Positions 1-7,093 are shown, numbered from the stretch's first letter. The stretch is DNA of 11,166 bases from Thalassolituus sp. (GCA_029212275.1 JARGOI010000006.1:11950-23115); one strand, 5' to 3'. Numbers and translations are program-made. The notes: a model not told the origin generated them from the sequence alone.

Positions 1-753
1 CAAATGGAAAGAGACACAACCAAACGGATGAAGTCAGCTACACGTTATCCAATTATGGTGATGAGCTCTATTGGTGTTGCGCTAGTCGTCATTACTATGT
101 TTGTGATCCCTAGTTTCTCTTCTGTGTTTGCTAAGCTAGGAGCAGAACTCCCTTTTGCCACGCAAATATTGATCGCTACGTCAAACTTTATGGAGCACAA
201 CTGGCCGTTAGTATTGGCGACAACTGTTGGTTCTTATGTTGGATTTAAACTTTATGTGTCGTCTAGCGCCGGCGGTATTTTATGGGATAAATACAAACTT
301 AAAATTCCATTGATTGGCAGTATTTTAGAGCGCATCGCGTTGTCACGATTCTCGCGCTCTTTTGCAATGATGTTGAGTTCTGGCGTTCCGATTGTTAATA
401 CCCTGTCTATCGTAGCCGGCACTATAGGTAATCGCCACATTGGTAGGCACGTTACTTTGATGGCGGATGGCATACAGCGCGGTGAGCGCTTAACCAATAC
501 CGCCGCTGCTACGGGCTTATTTACCCCATTGGTCATGCAAATGCTGGCTGTTGGTGAGGAAACTGGCTCGATAGATAAGTTACTTGATCAAGTCGCAGAT
601 TTTTATGAACGTGAGATTGACTACGAGTTAAAAAAGTTAGCCGAATCTATAGAGCCTATTCTGTTGGTATTTATGGGCATATTAGTATTGATTTTAGCGT
701 TGGGTGTTTTCTTGCCTGTTTGGGAGTTGAGTGGTGCCGTATCACGTAATTAG
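1..753 (+). CDS. mshG: MshG, MSHA pilus inner-membrane platform protein (GspF/PilC family), 3' part
   Basis: This is the C-terminal part of a GspF/PilC-family polytopic membrane protein, the platform on which type IV pili and type II pseudopili are assembled. The frame is open to the window edge (codon CAA before the ATG at 4), so the ATG at 4 is probably internal. About 250 residues are present, against roughly 400 for whole family members. Counting from that Met, a hydrophobic segment lies at about 15-40, a second around 65-85, and a third at about 218-242. The second GspF cytoplasmic repeat contains RFSRSFAMMLSSGVPIVNTL, a TAAATGLFTPLVMQMLAVGEETG-type stretch and FYEREIDYELKKL, which match MshG specifically. 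The end VFLPVWELSGAV is also MshG-like. It probably works with the MshE ATPase, encoded upstream outside the window. The TAG stop is at 751-753. Confidence 0.95.
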   Translation, partial: QMERDTTKRMKSATRYPIMVMSSIGVALVVITMFVIPSFSSVFAKLGAELPFATQILIATSNFMEHNWPLVLATTVGSYVGFKLYVSSSAGGILWDKYKLKIPLIGSILERIALSRFSRSFAMMLSSGVPIVNTLSIVAGTIGNRHIGRHVTLMADGIQRGERLTNTAAATGLFTPLVMQMLAVGEETGSIDKLLDQVADFYEREIDYELKKLAESIEPILLVFMGILVLILALGVFLPVWELSGAVSRN

Positions 754-913
754 TTGCGAAATTAATGTTTATAGATCGCTTCAAATTGTTTCATTTAGTA
801 ATTTTCAAAGCAAAAGTGTCAGATTCGACTAAAGTTTACATTGTACCCAGTAGGAATTACGAGCCAGTCAAGACTCACCCTATTAATACTAAATAGAATT
901 ATGAAAATTAATT

Positions 914-941
914 GCCATCAAAACATTTAGGTAATGATGGC
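914..941 (+). promoter_or_regulatory. Inverted repeat (possible RNA hairpin) in the mshA leader
   Basis: GCCATCA at 914-920 and TGATGGC at 935-941 are perfect reverse complements with a 14-base loop. The right arm ends 13 bases before the mshA Shine-Dalgarno sequence. There is no T-run after it, so it is not an intrinsic terminator. In an mRNA it could protect the 5' end or influence translation of the abundant pilin; on DNA it could be a protein-binding site. The role is inference; the repeat itself is directly visible. Confidence 0.45.
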
Positions 942-954
942 TTCCGATATAAAC

Positions 955-959
955 AGGAG
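955..959 (+). promoter_or_regulatory. Ribosome binding site of mshA
   Basis: AGGAG lies 7 bases before the ATG at 967. It decides the start: the in-frame ATGs at 934 and 937 lie in the inverted repeat, have no such site, and would add ten or more non-leader residues to the prepilin. Confidence 0.85.
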
Positions 960-966
960 TCGGAGC

Positions 967-1428
967 ATGAAAAGACAAACAGGTTTTACCCTTATTGAAT
1001 TAATTATGGTTATCGTAATTCTTGGTATTTTATCCGCATTCGCGTTGCCAAGATTTGCAGATTTTGGTGCGCAAGCTCGTACCGCTAGTATTGAAGCATT
1101 AGCTGGCGCATTACGTTCTTCGACCAATATTGCTCATGCCCAACAGTTGGCAAATGGTGCCACGTTAGGGACTGCGGTGGTATTGGAAGGAACTTCTATC
1201 ACCATGGTCAACGGTTATCCTACTGCTGACGCAGCTGGTATTACCTCAGCCGCACAGGTATCGGCAGATTATACACCTTCCGGTGGTGGCGCTGCTGGAG
1301 CATCGGTTCTAACATATACCTTGCAAACGAACTGTACCGTGACTTACACCGCAGCAACCGCTGCCGCTGACAACACCGCACCTATTACTTCGGCTCCGGT
1401 TGTCGCCATTACTTCTTCGGGTTGCTAG
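967..1428 (+). CDS. mshA: MshA-type major pilin (type IV prepilin)
   Basis: Predicted 153-residue prepilin. The leader MKRQTG ends in the glycine cleaved by prepilin peptidase (PilD). Mature Phe+1 is methylated in this family, and Glu sits at +5 (FTLIE), followed by the hydrophobic helix IMVIVILGILSAFALPRF. The next stretch, FADFGAQARTASIEALAGAL, and the later VNGYPTADAAGI are typical of MshA/MshB pilins. Cys123 and the C-terminal Cys153 could close the D-loop disulphide. The distal half is rich in Ala, Thr and Gly. It is the only pilin gene before the minor pilin set, so I infer that it is the major subunit; sequence alone cannot exclude MshB. The start at 967 is chosen from the AGGAG site and the short leader. 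The TAG stop is at 1426-1428, 8 bases before mshC. Confidence 0.85.
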   Translation: MKRQTGFTLIELIMVIVILGILSAFALPRFADFGAQARTASIEALAGALRSSTNIAHAQQLANGATLGTAVVLEGTSITMVNGYPTADAAGITSAAQVSADYTPSGGGAAGASVLTYTLQTNCTVTYTAATAAADNTAPITSAPVVAITSSGC

Positions 1429-1436
1429 TAAGCAGT

Positions 1437-1892
1437 ATGAAAGGTTTTACCTTGGTAGAGTTAGTGACAGTGATTGCCTTAATGGCAGCACTGTCCGGTT
1501 TTGCCAGCAGTTTGTTCATGCAAGGTGATGGCTTTGCAACGTTAGCTGCAAGAGATCAATTGGCGGCTACCGCATCACTCGCTCAGCAACGCGCACTAGC
1601 AAACGCCACCTCTACCTCTCCAGTTGTTTTAAGCGTTATTCAAAGTGCCAACTCTTGGCAATACACCATCGCTCAATCCGGTACCACGGTTGTTTCGCAT
1701 CAACTGGATCGCTCTGGTGGTTTTTTGTCTATCGATGGTAGCACCCTGAGTAATGGCAATAGTATTGATATTTCTTACGATGAATATGCGATGACGGGGG
1801 TAACCCATCAGTTGGTGTTTAGTGGCACTAATTCGCAAGCATTATGTTTGGGAGCAACTGGAATTGCATACTTAGGAAATTGTGAAGGATAA
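1437..1892 (+). CDS. mshC: MshC-type minor pilin
   Basis: Predicted 151-residue prepilin-like protein. With the ATG at 1437 the leader is only MKG, followed by mature FTLVELVTVIALMAALSGFA with Glu+5. A TTG at 1422 in the same frame would give leader MLVSSMKG and overlap the end of mshA by 7 bases. Neither start has a strong ribosome binding site, so coupling to mshA translation is likely. Met-Lys/Arg-Gly leaders are common in MshC, which favours 1437. After the N-terminal helix comes a GspH-like minor pilin region with an ARDQLAATASLAQQRALA helix. It ends in two cysteines (137 and 149) in QALCLGATGIAYLGNCEG, a disulphide loop like that of MshC. The likely role is in the pilus priming or tip complex. 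Assignment rests on gene order and this end motif. Confidence 0.85.
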   Translation: MKGFTLVELVTVIALMAALSGFASSLFMQGDGFATLAARDQLAATASLAQQRALANATSTSPVVLSVIQSANSWQYTIAQSGTTVVSHQLDRSGGFLSIDGSTLSNGNSIDISYDEYAMTGVTHQLVFSGTNSQALCLGATGIAYLGNCEG

Positions 1893-1908
1893 CTTAGAGG
1901 AAGGCTGC

Positions 1909-2394
1909 ATGAAACGTCAACACGGTCTGTCTCTTATCGAAATGGTCATTGCAATTGCAATTATATCTATTGCTATCACCGCGACTTTGCGCGCATTTTC
2001 TGTCCTAGTCGGACGATCTTCCGATCCATTAATTGATGTTCGAGTGGTTGATTTAGCACAGCTATACTTGGATGAAATCCTGTCAAAAAAATTTGATGAG
2101 CTGACCCCTGCTGGAGGTATTCCAGCGTATCCATCTGGGTGCCGAATTAGCGATGAAGGCGAGGCTCGTGCAGCTTTTGATGATGTGGATGACTATGATC
2201 GAATCAACAACGAATCACCCGCTTCAATTCAGCAATCATTAGCGACCGAATACACAGGGTTTAGGGTATCTATCAGTGTTACCTGTGAAAGTGGTGTCGG
2301 CGCCAATACTGGAGGCGCAAAGTATATAGCAATCACTATTATCGAACCTAAAGGTAATCAATGGCAGTTTGCTGCAATTAAGGGAAATTACTAA
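1909..2394 (+). CDS. mshD: MshD-type minor pilin
   Basis: Predicted 161-residue prepilin-like protein. The leader MKRQHG is followed by LSLIEMVIAIAIISIAITAT, so mature residue 1 is Leu rather than Phe, and Glu is at +5. The region DPLIDVRVVDLAQLYLDEIL and the acidic FDDVDDY at residues 90-96 are characteristic of MshD. Cys78 and Cys126 could pair. The ATG at 1909 is preceded by GAGGAAGG at 1897-1904; a GTG at 1882 in frame lies inside mshC and lacks such a site. The gap to mshC is 16 bases, and the stop TAA (2392-2394) overlaps the next ATG by one base, so translation is probably coupled. The likely role is as a minor pilin of the MSHA tip complex. Confidence 0.9.
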   Translation: MKRQHGLSLIEMVIAIAIISIAITATLRAFSVLVGRSSDPLIDVRVVDLAQLYLDEILSKKFDELTPAGGIPAYPSGCRISDEGEARAAFDDVDDYDRINNESPASIQQSLATEYTGFRVSISVTCESGVGANTGGAKYIAITIIEPKGNQWQFAAIKGNY

Positions 2395-3203
2395 TGTGGA
2401 TCAGTAAAATAAATCCACGTGGCTTTACTTTGGTTGAGTTAGTGATGACCATCGCACTCACTGGCATTGTCGGTACCGTATCTATTATGTTTATAAAAAA
2501 TACTGGCGAAGGACTGATCAGCAGTTCCGGAAGACAACAACTTTCATCCTCAGCAAAAGTGATGAGCGAACAAATAAGTCGACTATTACGCAATGCCATG
2601 CCAGGTAGTATTCGTGTGACAACCGATGGTCAGTGTATTGAGTTTATGAGTATTTTAATAGCTTCAGAATACACACAACTTAATACCAACGAAGACATTA
2701 TTTCTTTCGATGCTGTTGGACACAGTGGCAGTGCGGACATTACTGGTTACGCTTCAATCTATCCAATTTCTACAGTTAATATCTACTCTCTTGCTAATCC
2801 AGGCTCCACCAGTGACAGTCTGGCAACGTTTCCCAGCGGCAGTGGTGAGATACAAGTGGATTTAGTTTCCGATCATAATTATCCGCAAGATTCACCGCAA
2901 CGACGTTTTTACATCAGTGAGGCACCTCGTACACTTTGTCAGCAGGGCAGCTTTATTTATCTTTATCATAATTATGGCTTTATCAGTGATATTGCTAATT
3001 TAAAAACATCTTTACCCAGTACTATCGCAACAGGAAGGGACGTACTTGCTACAAATTTACAATCAAATACGCTCAACTTTTCTTATGGAACTGCAGATCT
3101 GTCTCGTAATGGCATTGTCAATTTCTCTTACACATTACTGCACCCTAAAACATCGGAATCTCTGAATATTAGTCAGCAAGTGAGGATTATCAATGTCCCC
3201 TAG
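2394..3203 (+). CDS. mshO: MshO-type minor pilin
   Basis: Predicted 269-residue prepilin-like protein, larger than the other minor pilins. The leader MWISKINPRG is followed by FTLVELVMTIALTGIVGTVS with Glu+5. Residues 163-182 contain YPQDSPQRRFYISEAPRTLC, and the SPQRRFY core is the signature of MshO. Cys81 and Cys182 are the only cysteines. A GspJ/PilW-like role in the priming complex is likely. The start overlaps the mshD stop (TAATG), with AGGG at 2381-2384 inside mshD serving as ribosome binding site. The 3' end overlaps mshP by 11 bases. Confidence 0.92.
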   Translation: MWISKINPRGFTLVELVMTIALTGIVGTVSIMFIKNTGEGLISSSGRQQLSSSAKVMSEQISRLLRNAMPGSIRVTTDGQCIEFMSILIASEYTQLNTNEDIISFDAVGHSGSADITGYASIYPISTVNIYSLANPGSTSDSLATFPSGSGEIQVDLVSDHNYPQDSPQRRFYISEAPRTLCQQGSFIYLYHNYGFISDIANLKTSLPSTIATGRDVLATNLQSNTLNFSYGTADLSRNGIVNFSYTLLHPKTSESLNISQQVRIINVP

Positions 3204-3612
3204 TAATTCTAATGTACTTAAAGGTCAACAAGGCTTCGGCTTAATATCTGCGTTGTTTGTTATTACGGTGTTGGCTGTTGTTATTGCTACGTTATCGTCT
3301 TTGCAAACGGATTCTGCCCTATCGTCTTCTACACAAATACAATCTCAACGTGCTTATTTTTCTGCAGAATCCGGTTTAGAAGTTGCACTAAATTTATTAA
3401 TACCTCCTTCACCGAGTGTCAGTCTTTCTTGTGCAACATCTCCGTTTTATTCATTCACTTACAGTTCATCAGGTTTAGCTGGATGTCGTGTTGATGTGGA
3501 ATGTACTTCTCAAACAATAAACAGTATCGATTACTTTACTTTGGTTTCGATAGGAAGCTGCGGTTCTGGTGGCGAAGCTTCGACACGCAGTATAGAGATG
3601 TTGGTGAGATGA
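3193..3612 (+). CDS. mshP: MshP-type pilus assembly protein (PilX/GspK-like minor pilin)
   Basis: Predicted 139-residue protein. The N-terminus is MSPSNSNVLKGQQG followed by the hydrophobic helix FGLISALFVITVLAVVIATL. Position +5 is Ser rather than Glu, as often in PilX/GspK-type proteins that cap the fibre. RAYFSAESGLEVAL (53-66) matches the 'AxSGxE' region of MshP. Four cysteines lie in the C-terminal half (80, 98, 104, 123). The start ATG lies inside mshO, preceded by GAGG at 3182-3185. It is the last of the five pilin genes, and 195 bases separate it from mshQ. Confidence 0.88.
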   Translation: MSPSNSNVLKGQQGFGLISALFVITVLAVVIATLSSLQTDSALSSSTQIQSQRAYFSAESGLEVALNLLIPPSPSVSLSCATSPFYSFTYSSSGLAGCRVDVECTSQTINSIDYFTLVSIGSCGSGGEASTRSIEMLVR

Positions 3613-3735
3613 AATATGTGATTCCATCTACTCATTATGCCATTGGCACGTATCAAGTATTGCTGGCGTCGGAATGCGTCATGGGTATAAAAGCTTAAAT
3701 ATAAATTATGAAGGTGTGATTTTTTCGTAATATTA

Positions 3736-3750
3736 AACATAACATAACAT
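3736..3750 (+). repeat. Three tandem AACAT units before the mshQ ribosome binding site
   Basis: AACAT occurs three times in a row, ending one base before the AAGG of the ribosome-binding region. Such a short tract may be chance in AT-rich DNA, but its place could alter spacing or secondary structure if the copy number varies. Confidence 0.5.
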
Positions 3751-3751
3751 A

Positions 3752-3780
3752 AAGGAAAAGGTATATTTATGAGTTTTTGA
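3752..3780 (+). promoter_or_regulatory. Strong ribosome binding site with a three-codon reading frame (M-S-F-stop) ahead of mshQ
   Basis: AAGGAAAAGG (3752-3761) lies 7 bases before an ATG at 3769. The frame reads ATG AGT TTT TGA and stops at 3780. It is in the same frame as mshQ, whose own ATG at 3808 lies 27 bases after this stop and has no purine-rich site before it. It may be a leader minigene with reinitiation at 3808, or the original mshQ start broken by a nonsense codon. The sites are seen directly; the role is inferred. Confidence 0.55.
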
Positions 3781-3807
3781 TACATTAAATATATCCTAAT
3801 TACGCTT

Positions 3808-6800
3808 ATGAATATTAGTATCGTTGTAAAATTATTACTACTTTCTATTGCGATAATTTCTTTGCAGGTTAACGCTCGCGTTAACCTTTTTTTCGATGAT
3901 TTTGAGCGAACATCATTAGGCAGTGATTGGACTGTTGTGAAGGGGGAGTCAAGATCAGAAGCAGGCATTGGTACTTATATTGCCAATTCAGGTACTCGCA
4001 GCATGTATACTTGTTGTCGCTATGTCGAAGTTATTTCTCGTACTATTGACTTAACCGGTGTTAATTATGCTGAATTAACCTTTTGGTTGCGCAGTGGCTC
4101 TGATGATTACAGTGAGTGGCCATCCAGTGGTGATGATTTGTATGTCGATATATTACTTAGCGATAATACATGGCAAGAAGTTAAGTTTTATGAAGGTGGA
4201 GGATCTACCAGCGGAGATGAATATTTTTATCGAGCTAAAATTCCTACATCAGCATATCACGCAAATTTTAAATTTCGTTTTCGCCAAATTGATGGTTCTG
4301 GAACTTCAATTAAAAGAGATTTTTGGCATATCGATGATGTTGCCGTAGTTGATCATGAAGTCGGATCAGTACAGTACCCACTTTTTTACGATGGTTTTGA
4401 ACGTGATATTTTAGTCAGTACGATGGATTGGGTGGTGACGCCAGTCGATGCACGTTTCAATTCTGAAATTAGCAATCATGCTTCGGTATCAGGCAGTAAA
4501 AGTATGTATTCTTGTTGTGGTGAAATGATTACCTCGACGCGCGATATTGACTTATCTGGATTGAGTTTTGCTGAAATGGAGTTTTGGGTAAAAAATGGTG
4601 ACGACAGTCTGTCCGGAACAGACTTTTATGCGTCAGGAAATTACAACAGTGAAACCCCCAGTAGCGGCGACGATATACGTGTTGAGATTTATTTAAATGA
4701 TGGTCAGTGGCATGAAATTGACTATTACTTAGGTACTACAACGACGCCAGGTAAAGAGCGATGGTATCGAGCGAGTGTTCCTGATGAAGGTCTACACAGC
4801 GAATTTAAAATTAGGTTTTATCAAATTGATGGTTCACTCTCCAGTTCAAAAAGATACGACCTGTGGCACATTGATGAAGTACTTGTTGCAACTCGTGATG
4901 CTCCGCCAAAACTCGATCATTTTCGTTTATCCTATGCTTCAACAGGGCTGACTTGTAACCCCACCGATGTCCTGATTAACGCTTGCGCTAACGCAGATTG
5001 CAGCGAGCTGTTTACCGAAAGTGTTACGATTGATTTATCGCCATCTGGTTGGGTTGGAGGCGATACCATTACTTTTACGGACGGCACCATAACCGCCAGT
5101 TTTGCGCAACGCACGGTAGGTTCTACTTCGGTCGGTATTGCTTCTTCTTCACCCGCTATCGTTGGCATAGAAAATTTATGCAGCATTGATGGCGGCGGTT
5201 ACAGTAGCAACTGCAGTTTGACCTTTGCCGACAGTGGCTTTGCTTTTGATGTCAGTGACTTTATTGCGTCGAAAGGTTTACAGGGGGTAAACGTGCGTGC
5301 CGTTCGCAAAGACACCGAAACTCAACAGTGCGTTCCAGCGTTTGCGTCGGTTGATAAAACCTTGTCGCTTTGGTCAACCTACATTACCCCTAACGACAGC
5401 GGACGAGTGGTAAGTTTACCGGTCACGGTAAATACGGTCGCTGTTGGCACAAACAGTGGCTCCGCTACTTCGCAATCCTTTTCTTTTGATGCGAACGGTG
5501 AAAGCACGATGGACGTCAATTACACCGATGCGGGTTTGGTGCAATTAAATATGCGCTACAGCGGTAGTGTCAGTGACGGCGATGAAGGGTTGGTGATGTT
5601 AGGCAGCGACCAATTTATCAGTCGTCCAGCAGGGATGTGTGTCAGCAGTGCTGGTTATTGTGCAGCGGGTGATGCTACTTGTTCGGTGTTTAAAAAAGCC
5701 GGTGAAGATTTTGACCTCGATGTTACGGCGGTGGGCTGGCAATCAGATGGCGACAGTAACCTTTGTGATAATCCTATTACGCCCAGTTTTGCGGTGGCCA
5801 ATAATGTATTGTCAGCGACCATTTTAGTGCCATCACCGGCAAACTCACCCGGCAGTATTTCGGTCACTAGTTACGATCATTTAGCGTCAGTAAATGCTAA
5901 ACAAGCAGTAACGTTGAGTGAATCAGAAGTGGGCGTATTTCAATTCAATGTGACCCCCGCCAATTATTTAGGATATGACTTAGGCACGTTTAATTCGGGT
6001 CCAGTGGGTCGTTTTATTCCAGCGTATTTTAGTGCTTCGGTCACAGAGGAAGGTGCTCTGGCGGCGACTTGTGATGCCATTTTTGCTTACAGCGGTGAAG
6101 CACTGCCTTGGTTGATTTCACCTGAATTTTCGATTGTGGCAAAAAACGTCGCTGGCGATACCACACAAAATTATACCCAAGGCGATTTCTTAAAACTGAC
6201 GGCTGCAGGGATTGGTATCACAGCCCCCAGCGCAGACAACACTCAAACGGGTAAAGACACCAATCCATTACCTGTCAGTGCCGTACTGAATGAAGGAAAC
6301 TTGGCGGTGAATGGATTAATGCCAAGTCAGTTGGACTATGAAATGAACATGGCGGATACGCTCACCTACGACCGTAGTTTAAATAGTGAAGTCGCTAGTT
6401 TTACCCCGGCACTCACGTATGTCGTGTCCGCGATTACCGACAGCGATAACGTTAACCTTGATACTCCAGTTAATATTAATCCGTTAACCGGCTTTGGACT
6501 GCGCTTTGGTCGTCTGTATTTAGATGATAATTACGGCCCAGAAGACGCTGATTTGGATATGTATATCAGTGCGCAATATTTTAATGGCGCGCGTTATGTA
6601 CGTCATAATGACGATGCATGTACTAGTTGGGATTCTGGCTTGGGAGCCGTGACGCCACTCACTTTAACGCAATTACGCAGCTCGTCCGGAACCTTTATGT
6701 CAGGAGCTGGTACGCTGACATTAATTGCTCCCACCAACGTTGCTGGTACGCCAGATACAGGCGAGGCAGAACTAACCTATGCCGTGCCCAGCTATTTAAC

Positions 6801-6909
6801 CGGAGATTATGACGGTGATGGTAACTTTGAAGACCCAAGTGCGACCGCACGCTTTGGTGTGTATCGTGGTCATGATCGTGTTATCTATAAGAGAGAAATT
6901 AGACGATAA
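3808..6909 (+). CDS. mshQ: MshQ, large secreted MSHA-associated protein (first paralogue)
   Basis: Predicted 1033-residue exported protein. Residues 1-23 form a Sec signal peptide (Lys8, hydrophobic core, VNA before the cut). Residues about 27-181 and 191-361 are two copies of one beta-sandwich-like domain, each with an FFDDFER/FYDGFER start, a CC pair (69-70 and 236-237), PSSGDD and an FWHIDDV/LWHIDEV end. From about 369 (DHFRLSYASTGLTC) to the end lies the DUF6701-type region of MshQ, with RPAGMC, GRFIPAYFSA, FAYSG, RFGRLYLDDNYGPED and the terminal FGVYRGHDRVIYKREIRR. Its place after mshP supports the name. The function is not settled; a tip or surface adhesin analogous to PilY1 is my inference. 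The ATG at 3808 gives a normal signal peptide but lacks a ribosome binding site; an upstream in-frame ATG at 3769 is closed by TGA. Confidence 0.88.
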   Translation: MNISIVVKLLLLSIAIISLQVNARVNLFFDDFERTSLGSDWTVVKGESRSEAGIGTYIANSGTRSMYTCCRYVEVISRTIDLTGVNYAELTFWLRSGSDDYSEWPSSGDDLYVDILLSDNTWQEVKFYEGGGSTSGDEYFYRAKIPTSAYHANFKFRFRQIDGSGTSIKRDFWHIDDVAVVDHEVGSVQYPLFYDGFERDILVSTMDWVVTPVDARFNSEISNHASVSGSKSMYSCCGEMITSTRDIDLSGLSFAEMEFWVKNGDDSLSGTDFYASGNYNSETPSSGDDIRVEIYLNDGQWHEIDYYLGTTTTPGKERWYRASVPDEGLHSEFKIRFYQIDGSLSSSKRYDLWHIDEVLVATRDAPPKLDHFRLSYASTGLTCNPTDVLINACANADCSELFTESVTIDLSPSGWVGGDTITFTDGTITASFAQRTVGSTSVGIASSSPAIVGIENLCSIDGGGYSSNCSLTFADSGFAFDVSDFIASKGLQGVNVRAVRKDTETQQCVPAFASVDKTLSLWSTYITPNDSGRVVSLPVTVNTVAVGTNSGSATSQSFSFDANGESTMDVNYTDAGLVQLNMRYSGSVSDGDEGLVMLGSDQFISRPAGMCVSSAGYCAAGDATCSVFKKAGEDFDLDVTAVGWQSDGDSNLCDNPITPSFAVANNVLSATILVPSPANSPGSISVTSYDHLASVNAKQAVTLSESEVGVFQFNVTPANYLGYDLGTFNSGPVGRFIPAYFSASVTEEGALAATCDAIFAYSGEALPWLISPEFSIVAKNVAGDTTQNYTQGDFLKLTAAGIGITAPSADNTQTGKDTNPLPVSAVLNEGNLAVNGLMPSQLDYEMNMADTLTYDRSLNSEVASFTPALTYVVSAITDSDNVNLDTPVNINPLTGFGLRFGRLYLDDNYGPEDADLDMYISAQYFNGARYVRHNDDACTSWDSGLGAVTPLTLTQLRSSSGTFMSGAGTLTLIAPTNVAGTPDTGEAELTYAVPSYLTGDYDGDGNFEDPSATARFGVYRGHDRVIYKREIRR
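3886..4350 (+). repeat. MshQ head domain, copy 1
   Basis: Codons 27-181 of the first mshQ. Shared landmarks with copy 2, in order: F(F/Y)D(D/G)FER, SMY(T/S)CC, DL(T/S)G, AE(L/M)xFW, PSSGDD, (F/Y)xQIDGS and WHID(D/E)V. DNA similarity is much lower than protein similarity, so the duplication is not recent. Confidence 0.75.
4378..4890 (+). repeat. MshQ head domain, copy 2
   Basis: Codons 191-361 of the first mshQ, a diverged tandem copy of codons 27-181 with the same landmarks. It is slightly longer owing to an insertion around SLSGTDFYASGNYNSE (residues 267-282). A further diverged copy forms the head of the second mshQ gene. Confidence 0.75.
6001..6909 (+). repeat. Shared 3' tail of the mshQ paralogues, copy 1
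   Basis: A direct repeat of 8798-9727. Aligning 6121-6900 with 8942-9721 by hand gives no gaps and about 100 mismatches in 780 columns (about 87%). One 60-base stretch (6181-6240) differs at only 3 positions, with several synonymous codons also kept. Upstream of 6001 the genes diverge strongly. Confidence 0.9.
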
Positions 6910-7093
6910 ACAAGTCTGCTGCCAATAATTTTTTATTGTAAACGATGCGTTATTGTTACAAGAGCCAGTGGATGAAATAAAAACGGAAAACACTGTATTA
7001 TTAAAAAAGTTAATCGATTTAATATTCTTATGAGTTCAAAAAATTTGGTCTTAATTAAAGAATAAATAATCGTTTTTCCAAGGATTAGGTACG
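6910..7093 (+). other. Intergenic region between the two mshQ genes
   Basis: A very AT-rich 184-base gap. TTGTAA (6936-6941) and TTACAA (6956-6961) are reverse complements, but the stem is weak and no T-run follows. TATTAT at 6996-7001 resembles a -10 box but lacks a matching -35. AAGGA at 7080-7084 and AGG at 7087-7089 provide a ribosome binding site for the next gene. No small gene is evident. The second mshQ may be read through from the first or have its own weak promoter. Confidence 0.4.

Larger units (their letters stand above)
754..966 (+). other. Non-coding leader between mshG and mshA
   Basis: This 213-base AT-rich gap is where mshF and mshB sit in Vibrio-type clusters; I see no reading frame for either. 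It is the likely place for a separate promoter driving the pilin operon, as known for the structural MSHA operon of Vibrio cholerae. The best -10 match is TAGAAT at 894-899 (5 of 6), but no acceptable -35 lies 16-18 bases upstream. TTTACA at 835-840 resembles a -35, but the hexamer 17 bases on (TACGAG) is poor. I therefore mark no promoter with confidence. No hairpin followed by a T-run is present after mshG. Confidence 0.5.
3613..3807 (+). other. Intergenic region upstream of mshQ with a weak promoter candidate
   Basis: This is the first sizeable gap after the pilin operon. TATAAA at 3686-3691 is a 5-of-6 match to a -10 box. The hexamer 17 bases upstream (CTGGCG, 3663-3668) matches a -35 at only 3 positions, so a promoter is possible but weak. 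ATTATGAA (3705-3712) and TTCGTAAT (3724-3731) can form an 8-bp AT-rich stem with one G-U pair; no T-run follows the stem, so a terminator is unlikely. The gap also holds the AACAT repeats and the mini reading frame listed separately. Confidence 0.35.

Noticed and set aside
934..966. Earlier start of mshA at the ATG at 934
   Set aside because: No ribosome binding site, lies in the inverted repeat, and would give a longer, atypical prepilin leader; AGGAG fits the ATG at 967.
1882..1908. GTG start of mshD inside mshC
   Set aside because: Adds nine residues before a normal MKRQHG leader, while GAGGAAGG is well placed for the ATG at 1909.
3644..3663. Sigma54-like promoter, TGGCAC and TTGC upstream of mshQ
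   Set aside because: The spacer between the two elements is 10 bases instead of 5, which places them on different faces of the helix.
3501..3698. Plus-strand frame of 65 codons at the end of mshP
   Set aside because: More than half lies in the mshP coding sequence in another frame, with no ribosome binding site or known features.
3705..3731. Terminator after mshP (ATTATGAA ... TTCGTAAT)
   Set aside because: The stem is almost all A-T with one G-U pair, the T-run is in the loop and right arm rather than after the stem.
3531..3968. Minus-strand frame of 145 codons across the mshP-mshQ gap
   Set aside because: No recognisable domain, runs opposite to the operon, and overlaps the coding ends of mshP and mshQ; composition suggests a chance frame.
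6936..6961. Terminator between the mshQ genes (TTGTAA ... TTACAA)
   Set aside because: Six weak pairs, a 14-base loop and no T-run after the stem.
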